DNA from: Candidatus Rokuibacteriota bacterium
GTDB lineage: Bacteria; Methylomirabilota; Methylomirabilia; Rokubacteriales; CSP1-6
Assembly: GCA_016188005.1 (NCBI GenBank)
Contig: JACPIQ010000122.1
Span: 1 to 36,155 of the forward strand
Length of the DNA stretch: 36,155 nt
Direction: 5' to 3'
Shown here: positions 8,868-16,363 of the stretch, in pieces
How the letters are laid out: every line of letters starts with the position of its first letter
How positions within the stretch are numbered: position 1 is the first letter of the stretch
Notes under the pieces: generated by a model
Databases searched by the model: none
Told to the model about the DNA's origin: nothing
What the model saw: only the letters and a program-made list of their open reading frames with translations
Made by a program: the position numbers and the translations under genes

Positions 8868-9018
8868 GGGGTCAGGTCTTGCAATCCGACATTTCGGCCC
8901 GGCCCGGATGCTGCCGCACTCCCGACCGAGCACCGTCACCGGTACCCTGGCCCATGCCAGAGTCCAGGCCCGCACCCCTACCGATGCTACCGATGTCGGA
9001 ATGCAAGACCTGACCCCT
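8867..9018. mobile_element. MITE-like inverted-repeat element between modB and modC
   Basis: The left end (8868-8892) and right end (8993-9017) are inverted copies of a 25-bp sequence beginning GGGGTCAGGTCTTGC, with one mismatch. They flank about 100 bp with no coding content of their own. Ends of the form AAGACCTGACCCC are, from memory, common around Y1/RAYT-type transposases, so this is probably a non-autonomous copy. No transposase gene is in the window. The element begins at the last base of the modB stop and ends one base before the modC ATG at 9019. Confidence 0.75.
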
Positions 9019-10137
9019 ATGGAGCTGGTGATCAGGAAGGCGCTGCCGGGGTTCACGCTCGATGTGGCGTGGGAGGCGCACGAGAAGGTGGTGGCGCTGT
9101 TCGGCCCCTCCGGCGCTGGCAAGACGCTCACGCTCCAGTCGCTGGCCGGCCTGGTTCGGCCGGACGCAGGGCGCATCGTGGTGGGCGGCCGGGTCTTCTT
9201 CGACAGCGAGCGTGGCGTCGACGTGCGCCCGCAGGAGCGCCACCTGGGCTACGTCTTTCAGGGGTACGCGCTCTTCCCCCATCTCTCCGTGGAGGACAAC
9301 GTGGGCTACGGCCTCCGCGGGCTGCCCCGCGCGACGCGGCGCCGGCGCGTGGTCGAGGTGATGGACCGCCTCGGCCTGGGCGGCCAGGCGCGGCGGCACC
9401 CGCGTGAGCTGTCCGGCGGCCAGCAGCAGCGGGTGGCGCTGGCACGCGCGCTGGCGGTGGACCCGGGGCTCCTGCTCCTCGACGAGCCGCTCTCGGCGCT
9501 CGACGCTCCCCTGAGGCGCCAGCTGAGAGAAGACCTCATGCGGATCGTGGGCGAGTGGGGCGTGCCCACGGTGCTCGTCACCCACGACCTCACCGAGGCC
9601 TTCCAGCTCGCGGAACGCATCGTCATCTACGACCAGGGGCACGTGGTCCAGGCGGCGCCCAAGTCCGACCTGCTCTCGCGCCCGGCCTCGGAACAGGTGG
9701 CGCGGCTCCTGGGCGTGCGCAATATCCTCGAGGGGGCAGTGCGCAAGGCCACCCCCGAGATCATCCAGCTCCGGTGGCGCGGCCACGACCTCGAGGCCAT
9801 CAACTCGCCTGCGCGCGGCTGGCTGCCGCCGCCCGGCACCCGGGTGGTGTTCTTCATCCGGCCCGAGTACGTGCGCCTCATCCGGAAGGACCGTCCCGGG
9901 CCCGACCCCACCCACTACATGAACCGGATGGAGGGGCATGTCGTCGCGCAGGTGGATCAGGGGGCCAACTGGTCCCTCTGCTTCGCGGTGGACGGGACCG
10001 GGTCGCACGCGCACGGGAGCCACGATCTCGAGATCGAGGTGCCGCGGCTCGTGCACGAGATGCTGGAGATCGGGCGCGACCACCGCTGGGCGATCTCCAT
10101 GCACCGCGGGGCGATCCACGTGCTGCCCCAGGCATGA
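9019..10137 (+). CDS. modC: Molybdate ABC transporter ATP-binding protein ModC
   Basis: Cytoplasmic ATPase energising ModAB, 372 residues. Walker A GPSGAGKT is at 29-36, Q-loop Gln81, signature LSGGQQQR at 131-138, Walker B LLLLDEP at 151-157 and the H-loop His at 189. A C-terminal oxyanion/TOBE-like domain follows from about residue 240 and contains an odd His-rich turn (GSHAHGSHD). ATG 9019 fits the family N-terminus. The in-frame ATG at 9001 lies inside the inverted repeat and would add six residues. No normal ribosome binding site is visible, because the bases upstream belong to the element. The stop overlaps the tupC start. Confidence 0.92.
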   Translation: MELVIRKALPGFTLDVAWEAHEKVVALFGPSGAGKTLTLQSLAGLVRPDAGRIVVGGRVFFDSERGVDVRPQERHLGYVFQGYALFPHLSVEDNVGYGLRGLPRATRRRRVVEVMDRLGLGGQARRHPRELSGGQQQRVALARALAVDPGLLLLDEPLSALDAPLRRQLREDLMRIVGEWGVPTVLVTHDLTEAFQLAERIVIYDQGHVVQAAPKSDLLSRPASEQVARLLGVRNILEGAVRKATPEIIQLRWRGHDLEAINSPARGWLPPPGTRVVFFIRPEYVRLIRKDRPGPDPTHYMNRMEGHVVAQVDQGANWSLCFAVDGTGSHAHGSHDLEIEVPRLVHEMLEIGRDHRWAISMHRGAIHVLPQA

Positions 10138-11225
10138 CCGCCGTCGTCGAGTGCGTGGGGGTGACGGTGGCGCACGGCGCGCGCACGGCGCTGGCGGTCC
10201 CCTCGCTGGCGGTGGCGCCCGCCGAGATCCTGGTGGTGATCGGTCCCAACGGCGCGGGCAAGTCCACGCTGCTCCGCGTGATCGGGCTGCTGGAGGCGCC
10301 GACCGCCGGGTTGGTGCGCTTCCGCGGCGAGCCGGTGACGGCGCAGGGCGGGCTCGCGGTGAGGCGCAGGATGGCGAGCGTCTTCCAGGCGCCGCTCCTC
10401 GTGGACGCCAGCGTCCGGGACAACGTGGCGCTGGGCTTGCGCTTCCGCGGCGTCGAGGCGGGGGTGGCGAGCCGGCGAGTGGCGCGCTGGCTCCACCGCT
10501 TCGGCATCGCCCCTCTCGCGGCGCGGCGGGCGAGGACACTCTCGGGCGGCGAGGCTCAGCGCGTGGCGCTGGCCCGGGCGCTCGTGCTGGAGCCGGAGCT
10601 GCTCCTCCTGGACGAGCCGTTCGCGGCGCTCGACCAGCCGACGCGCGAGACGCTCATGGAGGAGCTGGGCGCGATCCTCCGCGCCGATGGGATCGCCACG
10701 GTGCTCGTGACCCACGATCGGGGGGAGGCGCTGGCGCTGGGCGATCGCGTGGCCGTCCTCATGGGCGGCCAGCTGCTCCAGGTGGACGAGACGGCCCAGG
10801 TCTTCCGCGCCCCGGTCTCCGAGGAGGTGGCGCGCTTCGTCGGCGTGGAGACGATCCTGCACTGCCCCGTGATCGGGCGCGACGGCGAGCTGTCGCTGCT
10901 GGAGGCGGGCCCGCGGACCATCGAGGTGGCCCAGCCTGCGGAGCCCGGCGAATGGGTGCGGCTCTGCCTGCGCCCCGAGGACGTGACCCTGGCCGCGGGC
11001 GCGCCTCCCGCGGGGTCGTCGAGCGCCAGGAACCGGCTCCCCGGGACCGTGGCGCGCCTGATCCCCGCCGGTCCCCATGTTCGCGTCATCGTTGACTGCG
11101 GTTTCCCGCTGGCGGCGCTCGTGACTCGCCGCTCCGTGGAGGACTTGCGTCTCGCCGAGGGCGCCGCGGTCACGGCACAGTTCAAGGCCACGGCCCCGCA
11201 CCTGCTCCGCTCGCGCAAGGCCTGA
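10134..11225 (+). CDS. tupC: Tungstate-type ABC transporter ATP-binding protein TupC
   Basis: ATPase predicted to serve TupAB, 363 residues. Walker A GPNGAGKST is at 37-45, signature LSGGEAQR at 136-143, Walker B LLLLDEP at 156-162 and the H-loop His at 194. A TOBE-type C-terminal domain covers roughly 230-360 (LCLRPEDVTL, then FPLAALVTRRSVEDL). ATG 10134 overlaps the modC TGA (ATGA), indicating tight coupling. With modC already present, a second ATPase beside a second permease points to the tungstate system. TupC versus a WtpC-like name is a matter of degree, and sharing between the two importers is possible. Confidence 0.82.
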   Translation: MTAVVECVGVTVAHGARTALAVPSLAVAPAEILVVIGPNGAGKSTLLRVIGLLEAPTAGLVRFRGEPVTAQGGLAVRRRMASVFQAPLLVDASVRDNVALGLRFRGVEAGVASRRVARWLHRFGIAPLAARRARTLSGGEAQRVALARALVLEPELLLLDEPFAALDQPTRETLMEELGAILRADGIATVLVTHDRGEALALGDRVAVLMGGQLLQVDETAQVFRAPVSEEVARFVGVETILHCPVIGRDGELSLLEAGPRTIEVAQPAEPGEWVRLCLRPEDVTLAAGAPPAGSSSARNRLPGTVARLIPAGPHVRVIVDCGFPLAALVTRRSVEDLRLAEGAAVTAQFKATAPHLLRSRKA

Positions 11226-11243
11226 TGCCGCCTCGCCAACGCC

Positions 11244-11273
11244 TTGACGCCCCGGAATCTCCGGGGGTATAAG
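11244..11273 (+). promoter_or_regulatory. Promoter with a perfect dyad in its spacer, upstream of the YdcH-type gene
   Basis: TTGACG (11244-11249) and TATAAG (11268-11273) are 18 nt apart, one of the best sigma70 matches in the window. The spacer holds the inverted repeat CCCCGGA-ATC-TCCGGGG (11250-11266). A dyad between -35 and -10 in a slightly long spacer is typical of MerR-type activation, but the arms could equally be an operator or a hairpin. It would drive ydcH and possibly moaC-acuC. Confidence 0.55.
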
Positions 11274-11329
11274 CGTAGCTAGAAGGGTCGCTGGGTGGTC
11301 TCGAAACCCCGTTCCAAGGAGGTTCCCGC

Positions 11330-11560
11330 ATGGCTGACTCGGAGCCCCTGATCGAGCGTCTCGCCACCGAGAATCACGAGTTCCGGAAGCTCCGCGAGGA
11401 GCACAGGAAGTACGAGGCGGAGCTGGCGACGCTCAACAGCCGCGCGTTTCTTTCCGCCGACCAGCAGTGGCGGGTCAGCGAGCTGAAGAAGCTCAAGTTG
11501 ATCGCGAAGGACAGGATGGAGGTCATCGTGCGCCAGGCGCGAGCCGGCGCGCACGCCTGA
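11330..11560 (+). CDS. YdcH-family (DUF465) small coiled-coil protein
   Basis: A 76-residue, highly charged, mostly helical protein. The pattern [22 protein letters not shown] followed by the segment around [23 protein letters not shown] is the DUF465/YdcH signature: two helices, probably an antiparallel coiled coil. The molecular role of the family is unknown. ATG 11330 is preceded by AAGGAGG at the right distance, and a strong promoter lies at 11244-11273. moaC follows 25 bases after its stop. Confidence 0.88.
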   Translation: MADSEPLIERLATENHEFRKLREEHRKYEAELATLNSRAFLSADQQWRVSELKKLKLIAKDRMEVIVRQARAGAHA

Positions 11561-11585
11561 AGGGACCCGTCGAGTAGCCCGTTCC

Positions 11586-12094
<509 letters not shown>

Positions 12095-12098
<4 letters not shown>

Positions 12099-13222
12099 AG
12101 ACCGCGGTGATCTACTCCGACGCGTGGCAGCGCTTCGACTACGGGCCGGAGCACCCGCTGCGCATGGAGCGCCTCGGCCTCACCTGGCGCCTCATGGAGA
12201 GCTACGGCCTCACCACTCTGCCGCGCGCGAAGGTCCTCGCCCCCCAGCTCGCTGACGTCGAGGCCGTGGGGCGCTTTCACGGGCGCGAGTACATCGAGAC
12301 CCTCCGGGCCGTGGGCGCGGGTGACTGGGTGCCCCATGCGGCGCGCTTCGGGCTCGGCCCCGGCGACAACCCGATCTTCCCGGGGCTCTGGGAAGCGGCC
12401 CAGCTCGTGGCGGGCGGGTCGCTGCAGGCCGCCGCGCTGGTGGCCGAGGGCGAGGCGGACCGAGCCTTCCACTTCGCGGGGGGCCTCCACCACGCGATGC
12501 CCGACCGCGCCAGCGGCTTCTGCTACGTCAACGACGCTGTGCTGGCGATCATGGCGCTCCGCCAGCGCGGCCTGCGGGTGGCCTACGTGGACATCGACGC
12601 CCACCACGGCGACGGCGTGCAGTTCGCGTTCTACGCCGACCCGAACGTGCTGACCATCTCCACCCACGAACGCGGCGACCGGCTCTTCCCCGGCACGGGG
12701 TTCGTGGAGGAGATGGGCGCGGGGCCCGGGCTCGGCTTCTCGGTCAACCTGCCGCTGCAGCCCTTCACCGACGACCAGGTCTACGAACCGGCGTTCGAGG
12801 CGGTGGTGCCGCCGCTGCTCGCCGCCTTCCGGCCCGACGTGCTCGTGCTCCAGCTCGGCATCGACTCCCACCGGACCGATCCGCTCACCCATCTGAGCCT
12901 GTCGGTCCAGGGCTTCACGCGCGCCGTCACGCGGCTGCTCGAGCTGGGGCCGCGGGTGGTCGCCCTCGGTGGGGGCGGCTACGACCTGGTCAACGTGGCG
13001 CGGGCCTGGACGGCCGCCTGGGCGGCGATGAACGAGGTCCGGCTCGCGCCCGGGCTGCCCCCGCAGTCGCATGCCGACATGGCGCGGCTCGGGCTCGAGA
13101 CCCTGGCGCTCTGGGATCCGCCCGCGGAGCTGCCGGCGGAGACGCGGTGCTGGGCCGAGGAGTACGCGCAGCGTCAGGTGCGGGCGATCCGCGAGAAGAT
13201 CTTCCCGTTCCATGGCCTCTGA
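12095..13222 (+). CDS. acuC: Histone-deacetylase-superfamily protein (AcuC-like)
   Basis: Zinc-dependent deacetylase, probably acting on acetylated lysines (AcuC deacetylates acetyl-CoA synthetase in Bacillus) or on a small acetylated amine. The 375-residue product has [20 protein letters not shown] with the active-site His pair. The zinc ligands are in [10 protein letters not shown] and [13 protein letters not shown], and the glycine loop is LGGGGY. GTG 12095 overlaps the moaC stop (GTGA); an earlier in-frame ATG at 12038 lies within moaC and is unlikely. The link to MoaC is positional only. Confidence 0.88.
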
Positions 13223-13328
13223 GGCACGGGGAGGACCCCGCCGTGATTGCGCTGGAGATGACGGCGGCCCCATGGTGTACGCGAGCCGCGGGCGACCCTG
13301 CTGGTAGTGTGGGAGAGCGGAGGGACTC

Positions 13329-13565
13329 ATGGCGCGATTCCTGGTCGTGGTGCCGCCGGACCTGCCCGATGTGTACGCCGAGCTCACCCGCGAGCTCTCG
13401 GGCGAGGACGTGGGCGTGATCGTCGATCGCCGGCTCGGCCAGCGGCGCCAGCGCTGGGCCATCACGAGACCGGCGGAGCGGCGCCGCCTCGAGCGCCGCG
13501 GCCGGCCGGGCCATCCCCCGGGCAGAGGTCCGAGCCCAGGCGATCCGCCCGGGGCTCCCGGGTAG
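13329..13565 (+). CDS. Small protein of unknown function
   Basis: A 78-residue ORF with ATG 13329 placed after a good GGAGGGA ribosome binding site. The first half (FLVVVPPDLPDVYAELTREL, then VGVIVDRRLGQRRQ) alternates beta-like and helical segments, somewhat like a truncated response-regulator fold. Short proteins with a VVV...VxVxxDRRxGxRRQ pattern recur, from memory, in high-GC environmental genomes. The last 25 residues are Pro/Gly/Arg-rich and may be disordered. I cannot assign a function. It stands alone between acuC and tmk. Confidence 0.6.
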   Translation: MARFLVVVPPDLPDVYAELTRELSGEDVGVIVDRRLGQRRQRWAITRPAERRRLERRGRPGHPPGRGPSPGDPPGAPG

Positions 13566-13660
13566 TCCATCGCGGCTCGCCGCAGCCCCCGGCCGCCTGC
13601 TGCCCTCAGCGGGCCGCTCGCTCCCCCGATACCCCTGTCTCGGCGTGTTAGAGTGAGGCC

Positions 13661-14299
13661 ATGCGCGGCGCGCTCATCACGTTCGAGGGGGTCGAGGGGT
13701 CAGGCAAGAGCACCCAGTGCGCGAGGCTTGCCGAGCATCTCCAGGGCCTGGGCCGGCACGTGGTGCGGACGAGCGAGCCCGACGGCACCGCGCTCGGCCT
13801 GGCCATCCGTGCTCTCTTCGAGGTGGAGGGCACCCCGCCGACCCCCCTCGCCCAGGTCTTCCTCTTCATGGCGGCGCGCCAGCAGCACGTGGCCCAGGTC
13901 ATCCGCCCGGCGCTGGCCCAGGGGGCCGTCGTCCTCTCCGACCGCTACGCCGACGCCACGGTCGCCTACCAGGGCTACGGGCAAGGGCTGGATCTCCTGA
14001 CCATCCGCGACCTGAACGCGCTGGCCACGGGCGGCGTGCTCCCGGACCTCACCCTGGTGCTGGATCTGGAGCCCGGCGCCGGCATGCGCCGGATCGCCGG
14101 CCGGCGGTTCGACGCCTTCGAGCGGATGGACCTTGCCTTCCACCAGCGCGTGCGCGAGGGGTATCTCGAGATCGCGCGGGCCGAGAAGAACCGCGTGGTG
14201 GTGCTGGCTGCCGACCGGGGCGCGGAGGCGCTGCACGCCGAGATCGCGCGGGCCGTGGAGGCCCGCCTGGGCGCGTTCGAGGGCAGCCAGCCCCGCTGA
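13661..14299 (+). CDS. tmk: Thymidylate kinase
   Basis: Phosphorylates dTMP to dTDP in DNA precursor synthesis. The 212-residue product has P-loop FEGVEGSGKST near the N-terminus, the substrate/DR motif LSDRYADATVAYQGYG, and the EP turn in TSEPDGT. The LID region (RIAGRRFDAFERMD) follows the usual spacing. Length is standard. ATG 13661 follows GTGAGG. It opens the tmk-holB-ricT-metG-tatD run, a gene neighbourhood also known in Firmicutes. holB begins seven bases downstream. Confidence 0.95.
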   Translation: MRGALITFEGVEGSGKSTQCARLAEHLQGLGRHVVRTSEPDGTALGLAIRALFEVEGTPPTPLAQVFLFMAARQQHVAQVIRPALAQGAVVLSDRYADATVAYQGYGQGLDLLTIRDLNALATGGVLPDLTLVLDLEPGAGMRRIAGRRFDAFERMDLAFHQRVREGYLEIARAEKNRVVVLAADRGAEALHAEIARAVEARLGAFEGSQPR

Positions 14300-14306
14300 G
14301 GATTCC

Positions 14307-15212
14307 ATGACCGACGCCTTCGCGAACATCAGGGGCCAGGACGCCGCCGTCGCCCTGCTCCGCCGGGCGGTCGCCACGGAGCACGTGGCCCACGCCTATG
14401 CCTTCGTGGGCCCCGCGGGCTGCGGGCGCAAGACGACGGCGCTCGCCTTCGCCCGGGCGCTCGTTGCTCCCGCGGGCGGGCCTGGCGCCGATCGCATCGG
14501 GCGTGGCGCGCACCCCGACGTGCGGCTCGTCGCTCCGAGCCCGCCCGAGGACAGGCCGAAGGGGCCGCTGGCGGTGAGGATCGAGAGCATCCGTGAGCTG
14601 GAGCGCCTGGCGGCGCTCCGTCCGGTCGAGTCGCCGCTGAAGGTCTTCATCGTGGACGAGGCCGATCGGATGACCTCGGCGACGCCCCAGGCCTTCCTCA
14701 AGACGCTCGAGGAGCCGCCAGCGCACACGGTGATCATCCTGATCCTGGCCCAGCTCCGAGCCCTGCCGGCGACGGTGCTGTCGCGCTGTCAGGTGGTGCG
14801 CTTCCTCCCCGCAATCCCCGAGGGGAGCCTCGCGCTGCTCCCTGAGGCCTCCGGCGAGGCGCGCGAGCAGGCGCTCGGCTGGCTCCAGGAGGCCCGGGCC
14901 CGCGGGGGCGAGTCCATCCTCAAGAGCGGCGAGGCGGTGGGGCGCGACCGTGACATGGCCGAGTCCGTGGTCGAAACCTGGTGGCTCTGGTACAGGGACC
15001 TCCTCTGCGCCCGGGCCGGCGCCGGAGAGGGTTCCGCCGTGTTCCGTCACCAGGCGGACCGGCTCGCCGAGGGCATCGGCGCGCTCTCGCTGGATGAGAT
15101 CGTCGGGGGCCTCAGCGCCTGCCGGGAGGCCTGGCAGGCGCTTCAAGGGCACGTGTCGCCGCGGCTCACGGTGGAGGTGCTCCTGAGCCGGCTGGCGCCG
15201 GGGACGACATAG
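14307..15212 (+). CDS. holB: DNA polymerase III delta-prime subunit (clamp loader)
   Basis: Clamp-loader subunit, 301 residues. The N-terminal AAA+ module shows HAYAFVGPAGCGRKTTALAF around residues 29-48, where the P-loop is degenerate as often in delta-prime. The VFIVDEADRMT Walker B-like segment is near 113-123, then FLKTLEEPP and SRC at 159-161. The stretch between helix one and HPDV (residues 50-71) lacks the four-cysteine zinc module of many clamp-loader proteins. ATG 14307 is chosen over upstream in-frame starts, which lie inside tmk. It sits between tmk and ricT. Confidence 0.88.
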   Translation: MTDAFANIRGQDAAVALLRRAVATEHVAHAYAFVGPAGCGRKTTALAFARALVAPAGGPGADRIGRGAHPDVRLVAPSPPEDRPKGPLAVRIESIRELERLAALRPVESPLKVFIVDEADRMTSATPQAFLKTLEEPPAHTVIILILAQLRALPATVLSRCQVVRFLPAIPEGSLALLPEASGEAREQALGWLQEARARGGESILKSGEAVGRDRDMAESVVETWWLWYRDLLCARAGAGEGSAVFRHQADRLAEGIGALSLDEIVGGLSACREAWQALQGHVSPRLTVEVLLSRLAPGTT

Positions 15213-15219
15213 GTGCGGC

Positions 15220-16095
15220 ATGAGCGAGTTGACTGAGACAAAGGCGCCCGCCGGGGCGGAGGCCGCCTACCTGGTCGGCGTGAGGCTGCGCGAGCCGCTC
15301 CAGGCCGACGATTACCTCGCCGCGGACCCGGACCTGCACGTGGGGGGCTTCTGCGTGGTGGAAGGAGCCGGTGGCACCACCGTGGGAGAGATCCGCCGCC
15401 CGCCGCGTCCGCTGCCGGAATTCCTGCGCGACCGGCTGTACCGCCGCGTGGTGAGGCGCGCCATCGAGGCCGAGGTGAGCGAGTGGCGCGCGCGGCGCGG
15501 GCGCGAGGTGGGGGCGGTGGAGACCTGCCAGCGCATGTCCCGCGTCAGGGAGATCCACATGAAGGTGGTGGACGTGGCCATCGAGGCCTCCGGGCGCCGC
15601 GTCACGGTGTCCTTCACCTCGGAGGAGCGGGTGGACTTCCGGGATCTCGTGCGCGACCTCGCTCGCGAGTTCCACGCGCGGATCGAGATGAAGCAGATCG
15701 GCGCCCGCGACACCACCAAGCTCATGGACGGCATCGGCCCCTGCGGGCGCCAGCTCTGCTGCGCCGCGCACCTCAGGAAGTTCGATCCGATCTCGGTGAA
15801 GATGGCCAAGACCCAGGACATGCCGCTCACCGACGGGCGCCTGCTGGGCAACTGCGGCCGGCTCAAGTGCTGCCTCCTCTACGAGTTCTCGACCTATGAT
15901 GAACTCCGCCACCGCTTGCCCAAGGCCGGCACGGTGTGCCAGGCCGAGTGCGGGGGGGGCGGTTGCATGACGGGAAAGGTCAAGTCACTGCGCGTCCTCA
16001 AGCAGTCGGTGGTCGTGGGCTTTCAGGACGGCACGGAGGCCGAGGTCCCGATCGAGCAGGTCACCTGGCAGGGACGGCCCCACATCAAGCCGTAG
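15220..16095 (+). CDS. ricT: PSP1-domain protein RicT (YaaT)
   Basis: Member of the YaaT/RicT family, which in Bacillus forms the Fe-S-containing RicAFT complex affecting mRNA processing and development. The 291-residue product has the PSP1 C-terminal domain. Its cysteine signature is GPCGRQLCC (Cys175, 180, 181) and GNCGRLKCC (Cys212, 217, 218). A further cluster, CQAECGGGGC at 240-249, adds three cysteines. RicA and RicF partners are not in the window, so its role here may differ. ATG 15220 follows the holB stop by seven bases. An in-frame LuxR-like fragment begins directly after its stop codon. Confidence 0.9.
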   Translation: MSELTETKAPAGAEAAYLVGVRLREPLQADDYLAADPDLHVGGFCVVEGAGGTTVGEIRRPPRPLPEFLRDRLYRRVVRRAIEAEVSEWRARRGREVGAVETCQRMSRVREIHMKVVDVAIEASGRRVTVSFTSEERVDFRDLVRDLAREFHARIEMKQIGARDTTKLMDGIGPCGRQLCCAAHLRKFDPISVKMAKTQDMPLTDGRLLGNCGRLKCCLLYEFSTYDELRHRLPKAGTVCQAECGGGGCMTGKVKSLRVLKQSVVVGFQDGTEAEVPIEQVTWQGRPHIKP

Positions 16096-16218
16096 ACCTA
16101 CCGCTCCCGGCTGTCCGACAAGCTGGGGCTCAGAACGCGCGCGGAGCTGGTCCGCTTCGCCGCCGCGACCGGTCTTCTCGCCCTGGCGAGGGACCCGGCC
16201 CCGCCGCCCGGCTCGTAG
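16096..16218 (+). pseudogene. Remnant of a LuxR/GerE-type helix-turn-helix C-terminus
   Basis: Forty codons in the same frame as ricT, directly after its TAG, read TYRSRLSDKLGLRTRAELVR and then FAAATGLLALAR up to a TAG at 16216-16218. This matches the last recognition-helix half and tail of NarL/LuxR-family response regulators (pattern TYRxRLxxKLGLRTRAELVRYA). There is no start codon, receiver domain or first HTH helix. It is most simply the 3' stub of a deleted regulator gene, or a former fusion cut off by the ricT stop. Confidence 0.65.
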
Positions 16219-16315
16219 CCTGTCGAGGGAGCCCGGTCAGCAGCAATCGGCGAGACGCCGCTGCCGCTCGGGAGTTTGCCCTGTGCCCAAGCACACGGCC
16301 ACACGGCCTCCATGC

Positions 16316-16344
16316 TTGACGTGCGTGCTGCAACTGTGTAACTT
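16316..16344 (+). promoter_or_regulatory. Candidate sigma70 promoter for metG
   Basis: TTGACG (16316-16321) and TAACTT (16339-16344) are separated by exactly 17 nt, 20 bases before ATG 16364. This is a rare low-GC patch in the region and suggests metG has its own promoter, separate from tmk-holB-ricT. Confidence 0.45.
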
Positions 16345-16363
16345 TCAAGGCGCTGACCCTCCC

